A stretch of DNA of 64,000 bases. It comes from Lewinellaceae bacterium. Its GTDB lineage: Bacteria; Bacteroidota; Bacteroidia; Chitinophagales; Saprospiraceae. The notes beneath the pieces are model-generated. The model made no database searches and was not told the DNA's origin. It saw only the letters and a list, made by a program, of their open reading frames with translations. This document shows positions 1 to 7,050 of the stretch, piece after piece; position 1 is the stretch's first letter; the number at the start of each line of letters is the position of its first letter. The stretch is taken from assembly GCA_020636095.1 (NCBI GenBank), contig JACJYN010000009.1, positions 62,001 through 126,000 of the forward strand, read 5' to 3'. The position numbers and the translations under genes are program-made.

Positions 1-1541
1 TCATCGATGATATCGTATTCCTTGGCTGTCATTTTGCTGATTTGATTGTAGGAATAAATACCCAACTCATTCAACATGCTTTCCAGTTTAGGGCCAATGC
101 CTTTGATCTGCTTCAGGTCGTCGGCCTGGGCTTTGGAAGCCTTGCCTATCTTGTCAATTAGTTTTTTTTTTGAGTCGCCTTTTGTTTCGGCAACCTCTTC
201 ATTTTTGATTTCCACAGACTTGCTCACCATAGGTTTGCCGGCGAGCAGCAACGCTTTTTCCAGTTCGGCAACTTTCTGTTCCAGCTTCCGCATTTTCTGG
301 CGCAGGGCGTTAGATTCTTTGGCAAAATCGTCCCCGTCTGATTTGGTCAGGAAAGGCAGGTCAGCGTAGGTAAACTCCATGATCTTATCGGTCATGGCCT
401 TGATGCTGGTGCCGGTAGCGGCCACCTCGCTCTGCAGCTTGGAGTATTCTTCAGAGTGCAGCACCTCCAGGAGCGTATTTTCAAGGGTGTTGACGTAGTG
501 CTGGAAGAAGTCCTGATATTCCGGCATTTCCTTGCTGTCCTTGAATTTCTTGTAGAAATCGCGGACGGTGTCCGGCATGGAGAACTGGCCGGCTTCGTAG
601 ACCATACTCTGCAGTTCGGCGGACTTGAGCATGAAAGAGATGTAGGCGAACTGGATGTCGCGCATCATTTTGACCACCTCGGTCTGGCGGCCTTGCGCCA
701 TGATATTGTAGTAGGGCGCGAATTGGTCACGCATGCGGTTATTGAAGTCGGTGGCCATTTCAAAGAAGGGCACGTTGCCCTTATCCATGTACTCCCGCAT
801 TTTTTCTTTCCAGTTCTCGCTGACAGTAGACCAATCGCCCGCTTCATTGGTGGTATAGGAGAGGAATGTCTCAAACCATTTGTTGACATTTTCGATCAAC
901 TCGCTGGTATTGCCTACCGGACGGAAGCCCATCATCTGGTTGACCACCTTCTGGTAAGAGTCCGGCGAGAAATATTTATCGATCATTTCTTTGGTATACA
1001 TGCCGTTCTGGATGAGGCGCTGCATGGGTTCCCAGTAGCGGTGCAGATAGTCGTAAGACTCAACAAAATTGGTGAAGTGAGGGCGCATGCTGTAGGGCAT
1101 TTTGTCGTACACCTGCTCGCTCATCCACTTGTTGCCTTTATTCATCCATTCCTTCCAGCTTTTCATCCCATCCTGGAAGAAGCCGGAGGGGTTGAAGGCG
1201 CCCTGGAATTCCGGGAGCTTCAGCCCCATTTTTTCGGCATTATTCTGGTAGAATTTCGCCCATTTTTGAGCGTATTCCGTTTGGATTTCCATCCACTGGC
1301 GCATCTGTTCCGGCGCTTTTTCGATGGCTTTTTGCGGATCCTGGCCTGCCTTTACGGCTTGCTCAAAAAAATCCTGTTGTTTCTTATACCATTCGGTAAA
1401 AAGGTCTTGAGCATCGTCTGCGCTCTTGCTTTTTCCGTTGGTTTCCGGAGTAAAGGCTTTGGTCATTTGTTCTGATAAGCTAGACCAAAATTCCATAGCC
1501 TTTTTTTGTCCTTCTATGATGGTATCAAATTGGTTACTCAT
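1..1541 (-). CDS. phaE: PhaE-type PHA synthase subunit with C-terminal helix-hairpin-helix motif (3' end outside window)
   Basis: The frame is open from an ATG at 1541 to the window edge (over 513 codons), so the C-terminus is missing. The first ~390 residues are Trp/Met/Tyr-rich amphipathic helices beginning MSNQFDTIIEGQKKAMEFW, which fits the PhaE subunit of class III polyhydroxyalkanoate synthases; PhaE has no catalytic triad and acts with PhaC, which is not in view. A Lys/Glu coiled coil and a charged linker follow. Near residue 490 there is a helix-hairpin-helix motif (LKQIKGIGPKLESMLNELGI), unusual for PhaE, usually about 350 residues. A phasin, thiolase and reductase lie next to it, supporting a PHB role. 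The family call rests on composition and context, so it is good but not certain. Confidence 0.7.
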   Translation of the reverse strand, partial: MSNQFDTIIEGQKKAMEFWSSLSEQMTKAFTPETNGKSKSADDAQDLFTEWYKKQQDFFEQAVKAGQDPQKAIEKAPEQMRQWMEIQTEYAQKWAKFYQNNAEKMGLKLPEFQGAFNPSGFFQDGMKSWKEWMNKGNKWMSEQVYDKMPYSMRPHFTNFVESYDYLHRYWEPMQRLIQNGMYTKEMIDKYFSPDSYQKVVNQMMGFRPVGNTSELIENVNKWFETFLSYTTNEAGDWSTVSENWKEKMREYMDKGNVPFFEMATDFNNRMRDQFAPYYNIMAQGRQTEVVKMMRDIQFAYISFMLKSAELQSMVYEAGQFSMPDTVRDFYKKFKDSKEMPEYQDFFQHYVNTLENTLLEVLHSEEYSKLQSEVAATGTSIKAMTDKIMEFTYADLPFLTKSDGDDFAKESNALRQKMRKLEQKVAELEKALLLAGKPMVSKSVEIKNEEVAETKGDSKKKLIDKIGKASKAQADDLKQIKGIGPKLESMLNELGIYSYNQISKMTAKEYDIID

Positions 1542-1616
1542 GGCCTGATTGATTTGAATTGAAAAAGTGATTAGGATTGTAGGCGGAGGTTAAGAGCGTA
1601 TTAAGGGGAGCGTTGC

Positions 1617-1652
1617 TGGTTGTTTGTGGACAGTTGGATTTGCGAAAGAACA
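1617..1652. repeat. Inverted repeat GGTTGTTTGT/ACAAACAACC
   Basis: A 10-bp perfect inverted repeat with a 16-nt loop lies between the phasin stop and the phaE start. Related words recur at 3627-3645 and 32216-32272, so it belongs to a dispersed intergenic repeat style of this genome. It could fold in the phasin-phaE transcript. Confidence 0.55.
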
Positions 1653-1697
1653 AACAACCGACAACAAATAACCACTTCGCTCCCCTCTACTATTCCC

Positions 1698-2138
1698 TTA
1701 GTTCATATATTCCTGGACGACCTTGGCGTTGGCCGTATTCGTATCATAAACAGTTTTCATCGTTTCCTGGTACAGCTCCGTCAACCTTTTGGTGCGCTCT
1801 TGTTGCGTTTCAAAGTTGGTGGCCGTCCATACATTTCTGAAGTAGTCTACCGTCTTCTTGTACAAGTCCATTGACAATTCAACATTCTTGGTATAATCAG
1901 CCGTAAAGGCGCCCCAGAAATCCTTCTGGTATTTTTCGAGGTTGCTTTTGTCAACCATTTTTTCTGCCAATTCTGTATAGCGAGTGTAGTACTCGTTCAG
2001 CAGTTTACCTGCATCTTCGGCTGCGTTCTTGTCCGGCATAGCTACTTCGGCTACGGTGTTGGCGTAGTTGAGGAAAGTAGTGTACATCTTATTCTGGTTC
2101 TCCAGTATCTGGTCGAAATAATTCTTGGTGCCAGCCAT
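1698..2138 (-). CDS. Phasin-like PHA granule-associated protein
   Basis: A 146-residue all-helical protein starting MAGTKNYFDQILENQNKMYT. It has no signal peptide or membrane segment and shows an amphipathic heptad-like pattern with many Tyr, Lys and Glu residues, as expected of phasins that coat polyhydroxyalkanoate granules. It is transcribed toward phaE with a 156-bp spacer. Its similarity in style to the N-terminus of the PhaE-like protein (FWGAFTADYTKNVELSMDLY) supports granule association. No catalytic motif is visible. A generic helical protein is the alternative, but the PHB neighbourhood makes phasin the best reading. Confidence 0.6.
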   Translation of the reverse strand: MAGTKNYFDQILENQNKMYTTFLNYANTVAEVAMPDKNAAEDAGKLLNEYYTRYTELAEKMVDKSNLEKYQKDFWGAFTADYTKNVELSMDLYKKTVDYFRNVWTATNFETQQERTKRLTELYQETMKTVYDTNTANAKVVQEYMN

Positions 2139-2345
2139 AGTAAAAAAATTTTAAGAGAATGATTTAATATTTACTTGATGATACAAAAGTACCTCAAGTG
2201 TGCCCGCTTATCAATAGGGCTTTTTATATGCTTAACGCTGACTTCAATGCCTGTGTTTGTTTAAAATTGCTTTTAATTTATTGATTTACAGATTTTTAAG
2301 TTTTCAAATACAGGGGTTGACTTTTTGGGGGACGGAAACCTGAAA

Positions 2346-2367
2346 CCTTCCGCCTTCCGCCTTCCAT
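2346..2367. repeat. Tandem CTTCCGC heptamers at the thiolase stop
   Basis: About three 7-bp units (CCTTCCGCCTTCCGCCTTCC) abut the thiolase stop codon. The same TTCCGNC word occurs at 21732-21752, 33723-33820, inside cysH (44652-44694) and inside the peroxidase gene near 54105-54190. The rest of the 2139-2366 spacer holds no gene that I can see. Confidence 0.6.
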
Positions 2368-3545
2368 CAAACCCTTTCAATAATAATAGAAGAAGCGCCG
2401 CCGCCGCCATTGCAGATGGCCGCCAGGCCGTAACGCCCGTTCTTCTTATGCAATACATTATTCAGCGTAGTGATGATGCGGGCGCCGCTGGCGCCGAGCG
2501 GGTGGCCCAGGGAAACGGCGCCGCCATGGACGTTGACTTTGTCGGCGTCGAGTTTCATTAACTTATTGAAAGCGAGGGTGACCACGGCGAAAGCCTCATT
2601 GACCTCGAAGTAATCGATGTCTTCTATCTTGAGCCCGGCGCGTTGCAGGGCGATCGGCGCGGCCTTGGTAGGCGCGGTGGTGAACCACTCTGGCTCCTGA
2701 GCCGCATCGGCAAAACTGACGATCCGGGCTACCGGCTTCAGTCCCAGCTCTTTGACTTTTTCCTCACTGGCCAATACCAGGGCGGCGGCGCCGTCGTTGA
2801 TGGTAGACGCATTGGCGGCGGTTACGGTGCCGTCTTTGGTGAATACCGGCCGAAGGGTTGGGATTTTTTCAAATTTGACCCGCTTGTATTCTTCGTCCTC
2901 TGTAACGGTAATGGGGTCGCCCCGGCGCTGCGGCACTTCCACCGGAACGATCTCATCCTTGAAGATGCCGCTTTCGGTGCTGGCTGCCGAGCGTTTGTAG
3001 GAAGTAATGGAGAACGCGTCCTGCTCTTCACGGGAAATGTTGTATTCCCTGGCGGTATTGTCGGCGCAAACGCCCATGACAGCCTGGTTGTAGGCGTCGG
3101 TCAGCCCGTCTTTGACCATGCCGTCTATCAGTTCGCCGTGGCCATAACCGTAGCCATAGCGGGCTTTGGGCACGTAGTAGGGGACGGAGCTCATATTCTC
3201 CATGCCGCCGGCAACGACGATGTCCTGATGGCCCAGCATGATGGCCTGGGCGGCAAACATGATGGCCTTCGCTCCGGAAGAGCATACCTTATTAACGGTG
3301 GTGCAGGGAACGGTGTAGGGAATACCGGCGTAGATGGCCGCTTGCCGCGCCGGCGCCTGGCCCAGGTTGGCCGAATAAACGTTGCCCATAAACACTTCCT
3401 GAACCTGATCCGCTTGCACACCGGCCTTTTCCAGTGCTCCTTTGATAGCGGCGGCGCCCAGTTGGGGAGCCGGTACGTTGGCCAATACGCCGCCGAAACT
3501 GCCAAGAGGCGTGCGGACAGCAGATACGATATACACTTTTCTCAT
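2367..3545 (-). CDS. phaA: Acetyl-CoA C-acetyltransferase (thiolase)
   Basis: A 392-residue thiolase of standard length. It condenses two acetyl-CoA to acetoacetyl-CoA, the first step of PHB synthesis (the reverse reaction serves degradation). The active-site residues sit at the classical places: Cys88 in NKVCSSG, His348 in SLGHPLGASG and Cys378 in ICNGGGG. The N-terminus MRKVYIVSAVRTPLGSFGG is canonical, so the ATG at 3545 is well supported. It is divergent from the acetoacetyl-CoA reductase gene, with a repeat-rich 440-bp spacer between them. A pure beta-oxidation thiolase (AtoB/FadA-like) cannot be excluded, but the PHB context favours PhaA. Confidence 0.9.
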   Translation of the reverse strand: MRKVYIVSAVRTPLGSFGGVLANVPAPQLGAAAIKGALEKAGVQADQVQEVFMGNVYSANLGQAPARQAAIYAGIPYTVPCTTVNKVCSSGAKAIMFAAQAIMLGHQDIVVAGGMENMSSVPYYVPKARYGYGYGHGELIDGMVKDGLTDAYNQAVMGVCADNTAREYNISREEQDAFSITSYKRSAASTESGIFKDEIVPVEVPQRRGDPITVTEDEEYKRVKFEKIPTLRPVFTKDGTVTAANASTINDGAAALVLASEEKVKELGLKPVARIVSFADAAQEPEWFTTAPTKAAPIALQRAGLKIEDIDYFEVNEAFAVVTLAFNKLMKLDADKVNVHGGAVSLGHPLGASGARIITTLNNVLHKKNGRYGLAAICNGGGGASSIIIERV

Positions 3546-3563
3546 GATGAGTGGTTTTATTTA

Positions 3564-3619
3564 GGGCTTTGGAAAAAATAACTGCGCCATTTTGCGTAGT
3601 TTATTTATTTCCAACCCCC
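3564..3619. repeat. Deletion relic of the dispersed palindromic element
   Basis: Read on the minus strand, this 56-bp segment matches the left arm of the full element at 23309-23466, including GGAAATAAATAA and AAAATGGCGCAGTTATTTTT. It lacks the core and the right arm and closes with its own short arm TTCCAAAGCCC. It lies about 20 bp upstream of the thiolase start; the full copy lies at a similar distance upstream of ccoG. Confidence 0.7.
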
Positions 3620-3886
3620 TTAACTGGTTGTTTGTTGTCAGTTGGCCCCGTCCTCAACGGAAGGCTTGCAGCGGATCGCTTTCTCTGACAGATAACGAAA
3701 GCTGATGCTGCCCCTATTTTAAAAATAATTCTTTTCTTAACCAAGCCTTTCTTTTTGTCAACCCCCTATATTATGGAATTTAATTTTCTGATTATCAAAA
3801 TATTGAATAATTTATTGTAAATCAGTTACCCTAAAGTCAGCCATTACAGGCTTTCAACATTTAGCACTTCTTTAGAGTTGATTGGT

Positions 3887-3894
3887 TACATTTG
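3887..3894 (+). promoter_or_regulatory. Possible -7 element TACATTTG for phaB
   Basis: It matches the Bacteroidota -7 consensus TAnnTTTG and lies about 92 bp before the phaB start. No clear -33 TTTG is seen at the usual spacing. The remaining 3620-3886 and 3895-3985 sequence is AT-rich and holds no gene that I recognise. Confidence 0.35.
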
Positions 3895-3985
3895 AATGCT
3901 TCCTTATTGAGCGACTACTCAAGTTTGGCGTTCTCCAAAAGCCGATTGATTTTCAAAGCTGACAGAATCCTAAATACAAATTAAT

Positions 3986-4807
3986 ATGTATAGACTGAAA
4001 GACAAGGTCGCCATCATTACGGGTGGCGCCAGTGGTATTGGTAAAGCAACAGCTAAGCGATTTATTGAAGAGGGCGCTCGGGTCGTCATCTGGGATATAA
4101 ACCGTGAAAAGGGCCTGGCGGTTGCTTCCGAGTTGAATATTTTAGCTGCAAAATTAGCCGAAAAGGCCGTGGAAGTTCCTGTCTATGAGGCGGGAAAACA
4201 AAATGGCAATACCGGAACGGCAGAGTTGTACAGCAAATTTTATGAGGTCAACACGACCAAGTTGGCCAACACGGAAGCAGCGGCACGCGAAGTGATAGAA
4301 GATTTTGGGAAGGCCGATATCCTCATCAACAACGCCGGCATCACCCGTGACGCTACGATGAAAAAGATGACCCCCGAGCAGTGGCAGCTGGTGATCGATG
4401 TGAACCTGACCGGAGTCTGGAACTGCACCAAAGCCGTTTCTCCTTATATGGTGGAACGCAACTACGGGCGCATCATCAGCGCTGCCTCGGTTGTCGGCCT
4501 GCATGGCAATTTCGGGCAGACCAATTACGTGGCCACCAAAGCCGGCGTCATTGGCATGACTAAAGTGTGGGCCCGTGAGTTTGCCCGCAAAGGCATCACC
4601 GCAAACGCCGTTGCCCCTGGCTTCATCGCCACGGATATGGTTGCCACTATTCCGGAAAAGGTGATCCAGATGATTGAAGACAAGACTCCGGTGGGCCGGA
4701 TGGGTAAGCCCGAAGAGATTGCCAACGCCTACCTGTTCCTGGCTTCTGACGAGGCCGCTTTTGTCAACGGCATTACGCTGAGCGTGGACGGAGGGCTGAT
4801 CCTTTAA
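3986..4807 (+). CDS. phaB: Acetoacetyl-CoA / 3-oxoacyl reductase (SDR family)
   Basis: A 273-residue short-chain dehydrogenase. It has the nucleotide-binding TGGASGIG (residues 12-19), NNAG (115-118) and the YxxxK pair Tyr181/Lys185, and ends SVDGGLIL as FabG/PhaB proteins do. It probably reduces acetoacetyl-CoA to (R)-3-hydroxybutyryl-CoA with NAD(P)H. It is about 27 residues longer than usual because of an insert around residues 50-95, between beta-2 and the NNAG strand. Divergence from the thiolase and closeness to phasin/phaE support PhaB over FabG. A hairpin with T-run follows at 4835. Confidence 0.8.
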   Translation: MYRLKDKVAIITGGASGIGKATAKRFIEEGARVVIWDINREKGLAVASELNILAAKLAEKAVEVPVYEAGKQNGNTGTAELYSKFYEVNTTKLANTEAAAREVIEDFGKADILINNAGITRDATMKKMTPEQWQLVIDVNLTGVWNCTKAVSPYMVERNYGRIISAASVVGLHGNFGQTNYVATKAGVIGMTKVWAREFARKGITANAVAPGFIATDMVATIPEKVIQMIEDKTPVGRMGKPEEIANAYLFLASDEAAFVNGITLSVDGGLIL

Positions 4808-4834
4808 ACCGAACCAACCATTGCCTCACCATCC

Positions 4835-4885
4835 GAACTCGCTCTTGCCCTGGCGGCAAGGGCGGGTTCCAACTGGCCTTTTTTT
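4835..4885 (+). terminator. Intrinsic terminator after phaB
   Basis: A 15-bp stem (GAACTCGCTCTTGCC with GGCAAGGGCGGGTTC, allowing G-U pairs) is followed 9 nt later by a run of seven T. It begins 28 bp after the phaB stop. Confidence 0.6.
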
Positions 4886-5032
4886 ATCCTGTTTCATCTC
4901 GGGGCGAAAGATTTGTTGGCTGAATTTATATGTAATTATCTATATATTTCAATAGTTAATAAAAATAGTTTAACTTAGGGGGCAGTTTCAGCGTTTTATT
5001 GAAGCTGAATGATTAATCAAAGCAGAGGTAAC

Positions 5033-6457
5033 ATGAGGATGAAACTGCAAAAATTTACGGAATTCGCCAATACACTGCTGCCCCACGAAACAGCGTACCT
5101 GCTTTCCACGCAGCAATTCGAGGATGACATCAAACTGGGAATACTGGAGCTGATCGATTTCAACTGCAACAATATCCGGCAGTTTACCCCTTATGACCCG
5201 GCTATCGATAAGCGGAAGTACTCCAACCTGAAGAACTGGATCACGGAGCGGCTGGAGTCTATTGATGTCGATGTGCGCTTTGACTGGATGAGCCGCCTGG
5301 AAAGGCAAATCATGGCCGATGCCATTGAGCCGCAGGAGGAAAAACAGTTGCTTAAGGCCATCCGGGAGTACGACAAACTCGATTTTTATTTTACCAAGTT
5401 TTATGAGCTGGTGGAAGTTTACCGGCATTTCCTATTGATTCGCATGCGGCATGCGCATCACAAAGTGGCGAATGATTTTCTGAAGAACTACCGCCAAAAG
5501 TATGAGGAAGGCAAGGCCACGAGCGAGCGCATACACGAGGCGACTCTGGATATTGTCAACCAGTATTCCAGGAACTCTGCCCAATCCCTCCACTGGGAGA
5601 ACTGGCTGACCGGAGTGTTCTACGATGAAGAGGTGGACGGGCTGAACCGTTATCTGGCTCTGGTCCGGTTGACTTTTGTGTATTTCAACTACCGGCAATT
5701 TGAAAAACTGAGGGAGAAGTACAACTACATTGACCAGCTATTCAAGGATGGCCAGTACTATTCCCGCCGCATCCTGCTCAACTACTACGCCAACCGGGTG
5801 ATGCTGCACACCAAGTTTCAGGAATACGATAAGGCAGAGTACTACGGCTACCTCTCTATAAGGGAAAAGAATAGCGATTACATTCACTACGTGAACAACC
5901 TCAGCGCGGTGCTTCTCCGGCAAAAGAAATACCAGGATGCGCTCCAGCTTATGCGATCGGCTTACCCGGAAATGAAAAATACGCCGAGTTTCCACAACCG
6001 CATCGGGTTTGTGGCTTTCTATCTGAAGTGCCTCAACTCCAACCAACAGTATAAGAATTCTGAGAACTATGCGGAGTCTTTCCTGCAGGCGTACAAGAAG
6101 GAAATCTTCGAGTACCGCTGGCATATCTTCTTCTCCTCCTACCTGGAAGCCATCTTACAGCAGGAGAAGTACTCCAAAGTGCTGAAAGTGGTGCGCAAAT
6201 ACCAACTGCTGGAACGTGAAAAGCAGTATCAGAAAAATGCCAATTATCTGCCTACCATTCTGTGGTATAATGCTGTAGCTCAATATAAAGAGATGCTCAT
6301 TCAAAAGGATGAGATCAGCACACTCATACAGGAGTCTATTGGACAACTGGACAGAGTGGAAGCGAAACAGCATCAATTGCGGGACCTGCTCGAAGAATTG
6401 CGGCCCTTCATTCCAGGCGTGATCAACCGGGTGCAGGATAAGATGTTAATGGCCTAA
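5033..6457 (+). CDS. Helical-repeat (TPR-like) protein of unknown function
   Basis: I do not recognise a named family. The product (474 residues from the ATG at 5033) is cytoplasmic and almost entirely helical, rich in Tyr, Leu, Lys and Glu, with paired-helix patterns such as ANRVMLHTKFQEYDKAEYYG resembling degenerate TPR repeats. An upstream in-frame ATG exists at 5009, but AGAGGTAAC just before 5033 looks like a ribosome-binding site. The gene stands alone on the plus strand and its end overlaps the converging small gene by 12 bp. A scaffold or protein-interaction role is only inferred from the fold. Confidence 0.6.
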   Translation: MRMKLQKFTEFANTLLPHETAYLLSTQQFEDDIKLGILELIDFNCNNIRQFTPYDPAIDKRKYSNLKNWITERLESIDVDVRFDWMSRLERQIMADAIEPQEEKQLLKAIREYDKLDFYFTKFYELVEVYRHFLLIRMRHAHHKVANDFLKNYRQKYEEGKATSERIHEATLDIVNQYSRNSAQSLHWENWLTGVFYDEEVDGLNRYLALVRLTFVYFNYRQFEKLREKYNYIDQLFKDGQYYSRRILLNYYANRVMLHTKFQEYDKAEYYGYLSIREKNSDYIHYVNNLSAVLLRQKKYQDALQLMRSAYPEMKNTPSFHNRIGFVAFYLKCLNSNQQYKNSENYAESFLQAYKKEIFEYRWHIFFSSYLEAILQQEKYSKVLKVVRKYQLLEREKQYQKNANYLPTILWYNAVAQYKEMLIQKDEISTLIQESIGQLDRVEAKQHQLRDLLEELRPFIPGVINRVQDKMLMA

Positions 6458-6697
6458 CTGAGGCCGTACATCCGGGCTGGAGAGCACGTTCTCGTAGTGC
6501 TCGACCAGCAAGGCCTGTTGTTGGGCTACCTTATTCAATACGCGAAGTTCTTCATTCAGAACTTCTTCTCTTTGGATTGGATCGTTGGTAAAAGATAGTC
6601 GCTTGCGATTCCGGTTGACATCAAGAATTTTTTGAATAGTTTGATTTAAGGCTATCCGGGCTTTGATCAGCCGGATTTTCATGAATCTTTTTGTCAT
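6446..6697 (-). CDS. Small basic helical protein, unknown
   Basis: An 83-residue reading frame (MTKRFMKIRLIKARIALNQ...), helical and Arg/Lys-rich at the N-terminus, acidic later. AGGGA lies immediately before the ATG. It converges on the preceding gene with a 12-bp tail overlap. No family is recognised; it could be a genuine small conserved protein or a chance frame. The 6698-7050 spacer upstream holds no other gene that I can see. Confidence 0.4.
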   Translation of the reverse strand: MTKRFMKIRLIKARIALNQTIQKILDVNRNRKRLSFTNDPIQREEVLNEELRVLNKVAQQQALLVEHYENVLSSPDVRPQLGH

Positions 6698-7017
6698 TCC
6701 CTTTTGGATTTGGTTAGGAATTCAGTAAACTTCTTTTAGTCTACTTGCTTGGGCAATTGGTTGAATGCAGGTGTTTTTTCCTTCCTACTTAGTGTGGCCT
6801 CCCGATGAAAAACGAAGGCGCTTTACCAAAAGTGTATGCTTTCTACTTTTAACATTATAAAGAACTTCTTTTCGTATACTGGATAATATCAGAACTTAAT
6901 TTTTGAACAGCCCGTTGCGAAAATACGAAATATTAACAATATCACCCAGGATTTGGATCGCAGATTAGTGTTAAATTAAGCAGAAAAGGGTAGGGGGGAG
7001 ATAATTGGGTGTCATTT

Positions 7018-7037
7018 TTTCATACCGAAGTATGAAA
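7018..7037. other. Hairpin with tetraloop downstream of the receptor gene
   Basis: TTTCATAC/GTATGAAA forms an 8-bp stem around a 4-nt loop (CGAA on plus, TTCG on minus), 14 bp past the receptor stop. The flanking A/T runs are short, so terminator function is plausible but weak. Confidence 0.4.
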
Positions 7038-7050
7038 TTCGAACACACGC

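Noticed and set aside
456..1475. Long plus-strand frame opposite phaE (339 codons)
   Set aside because: It is antisense to a better minus-strand frame that runs to the window edge and has PhaE-like composition; the plus-strand translation is His/Phe/Leu-rich without any domain.
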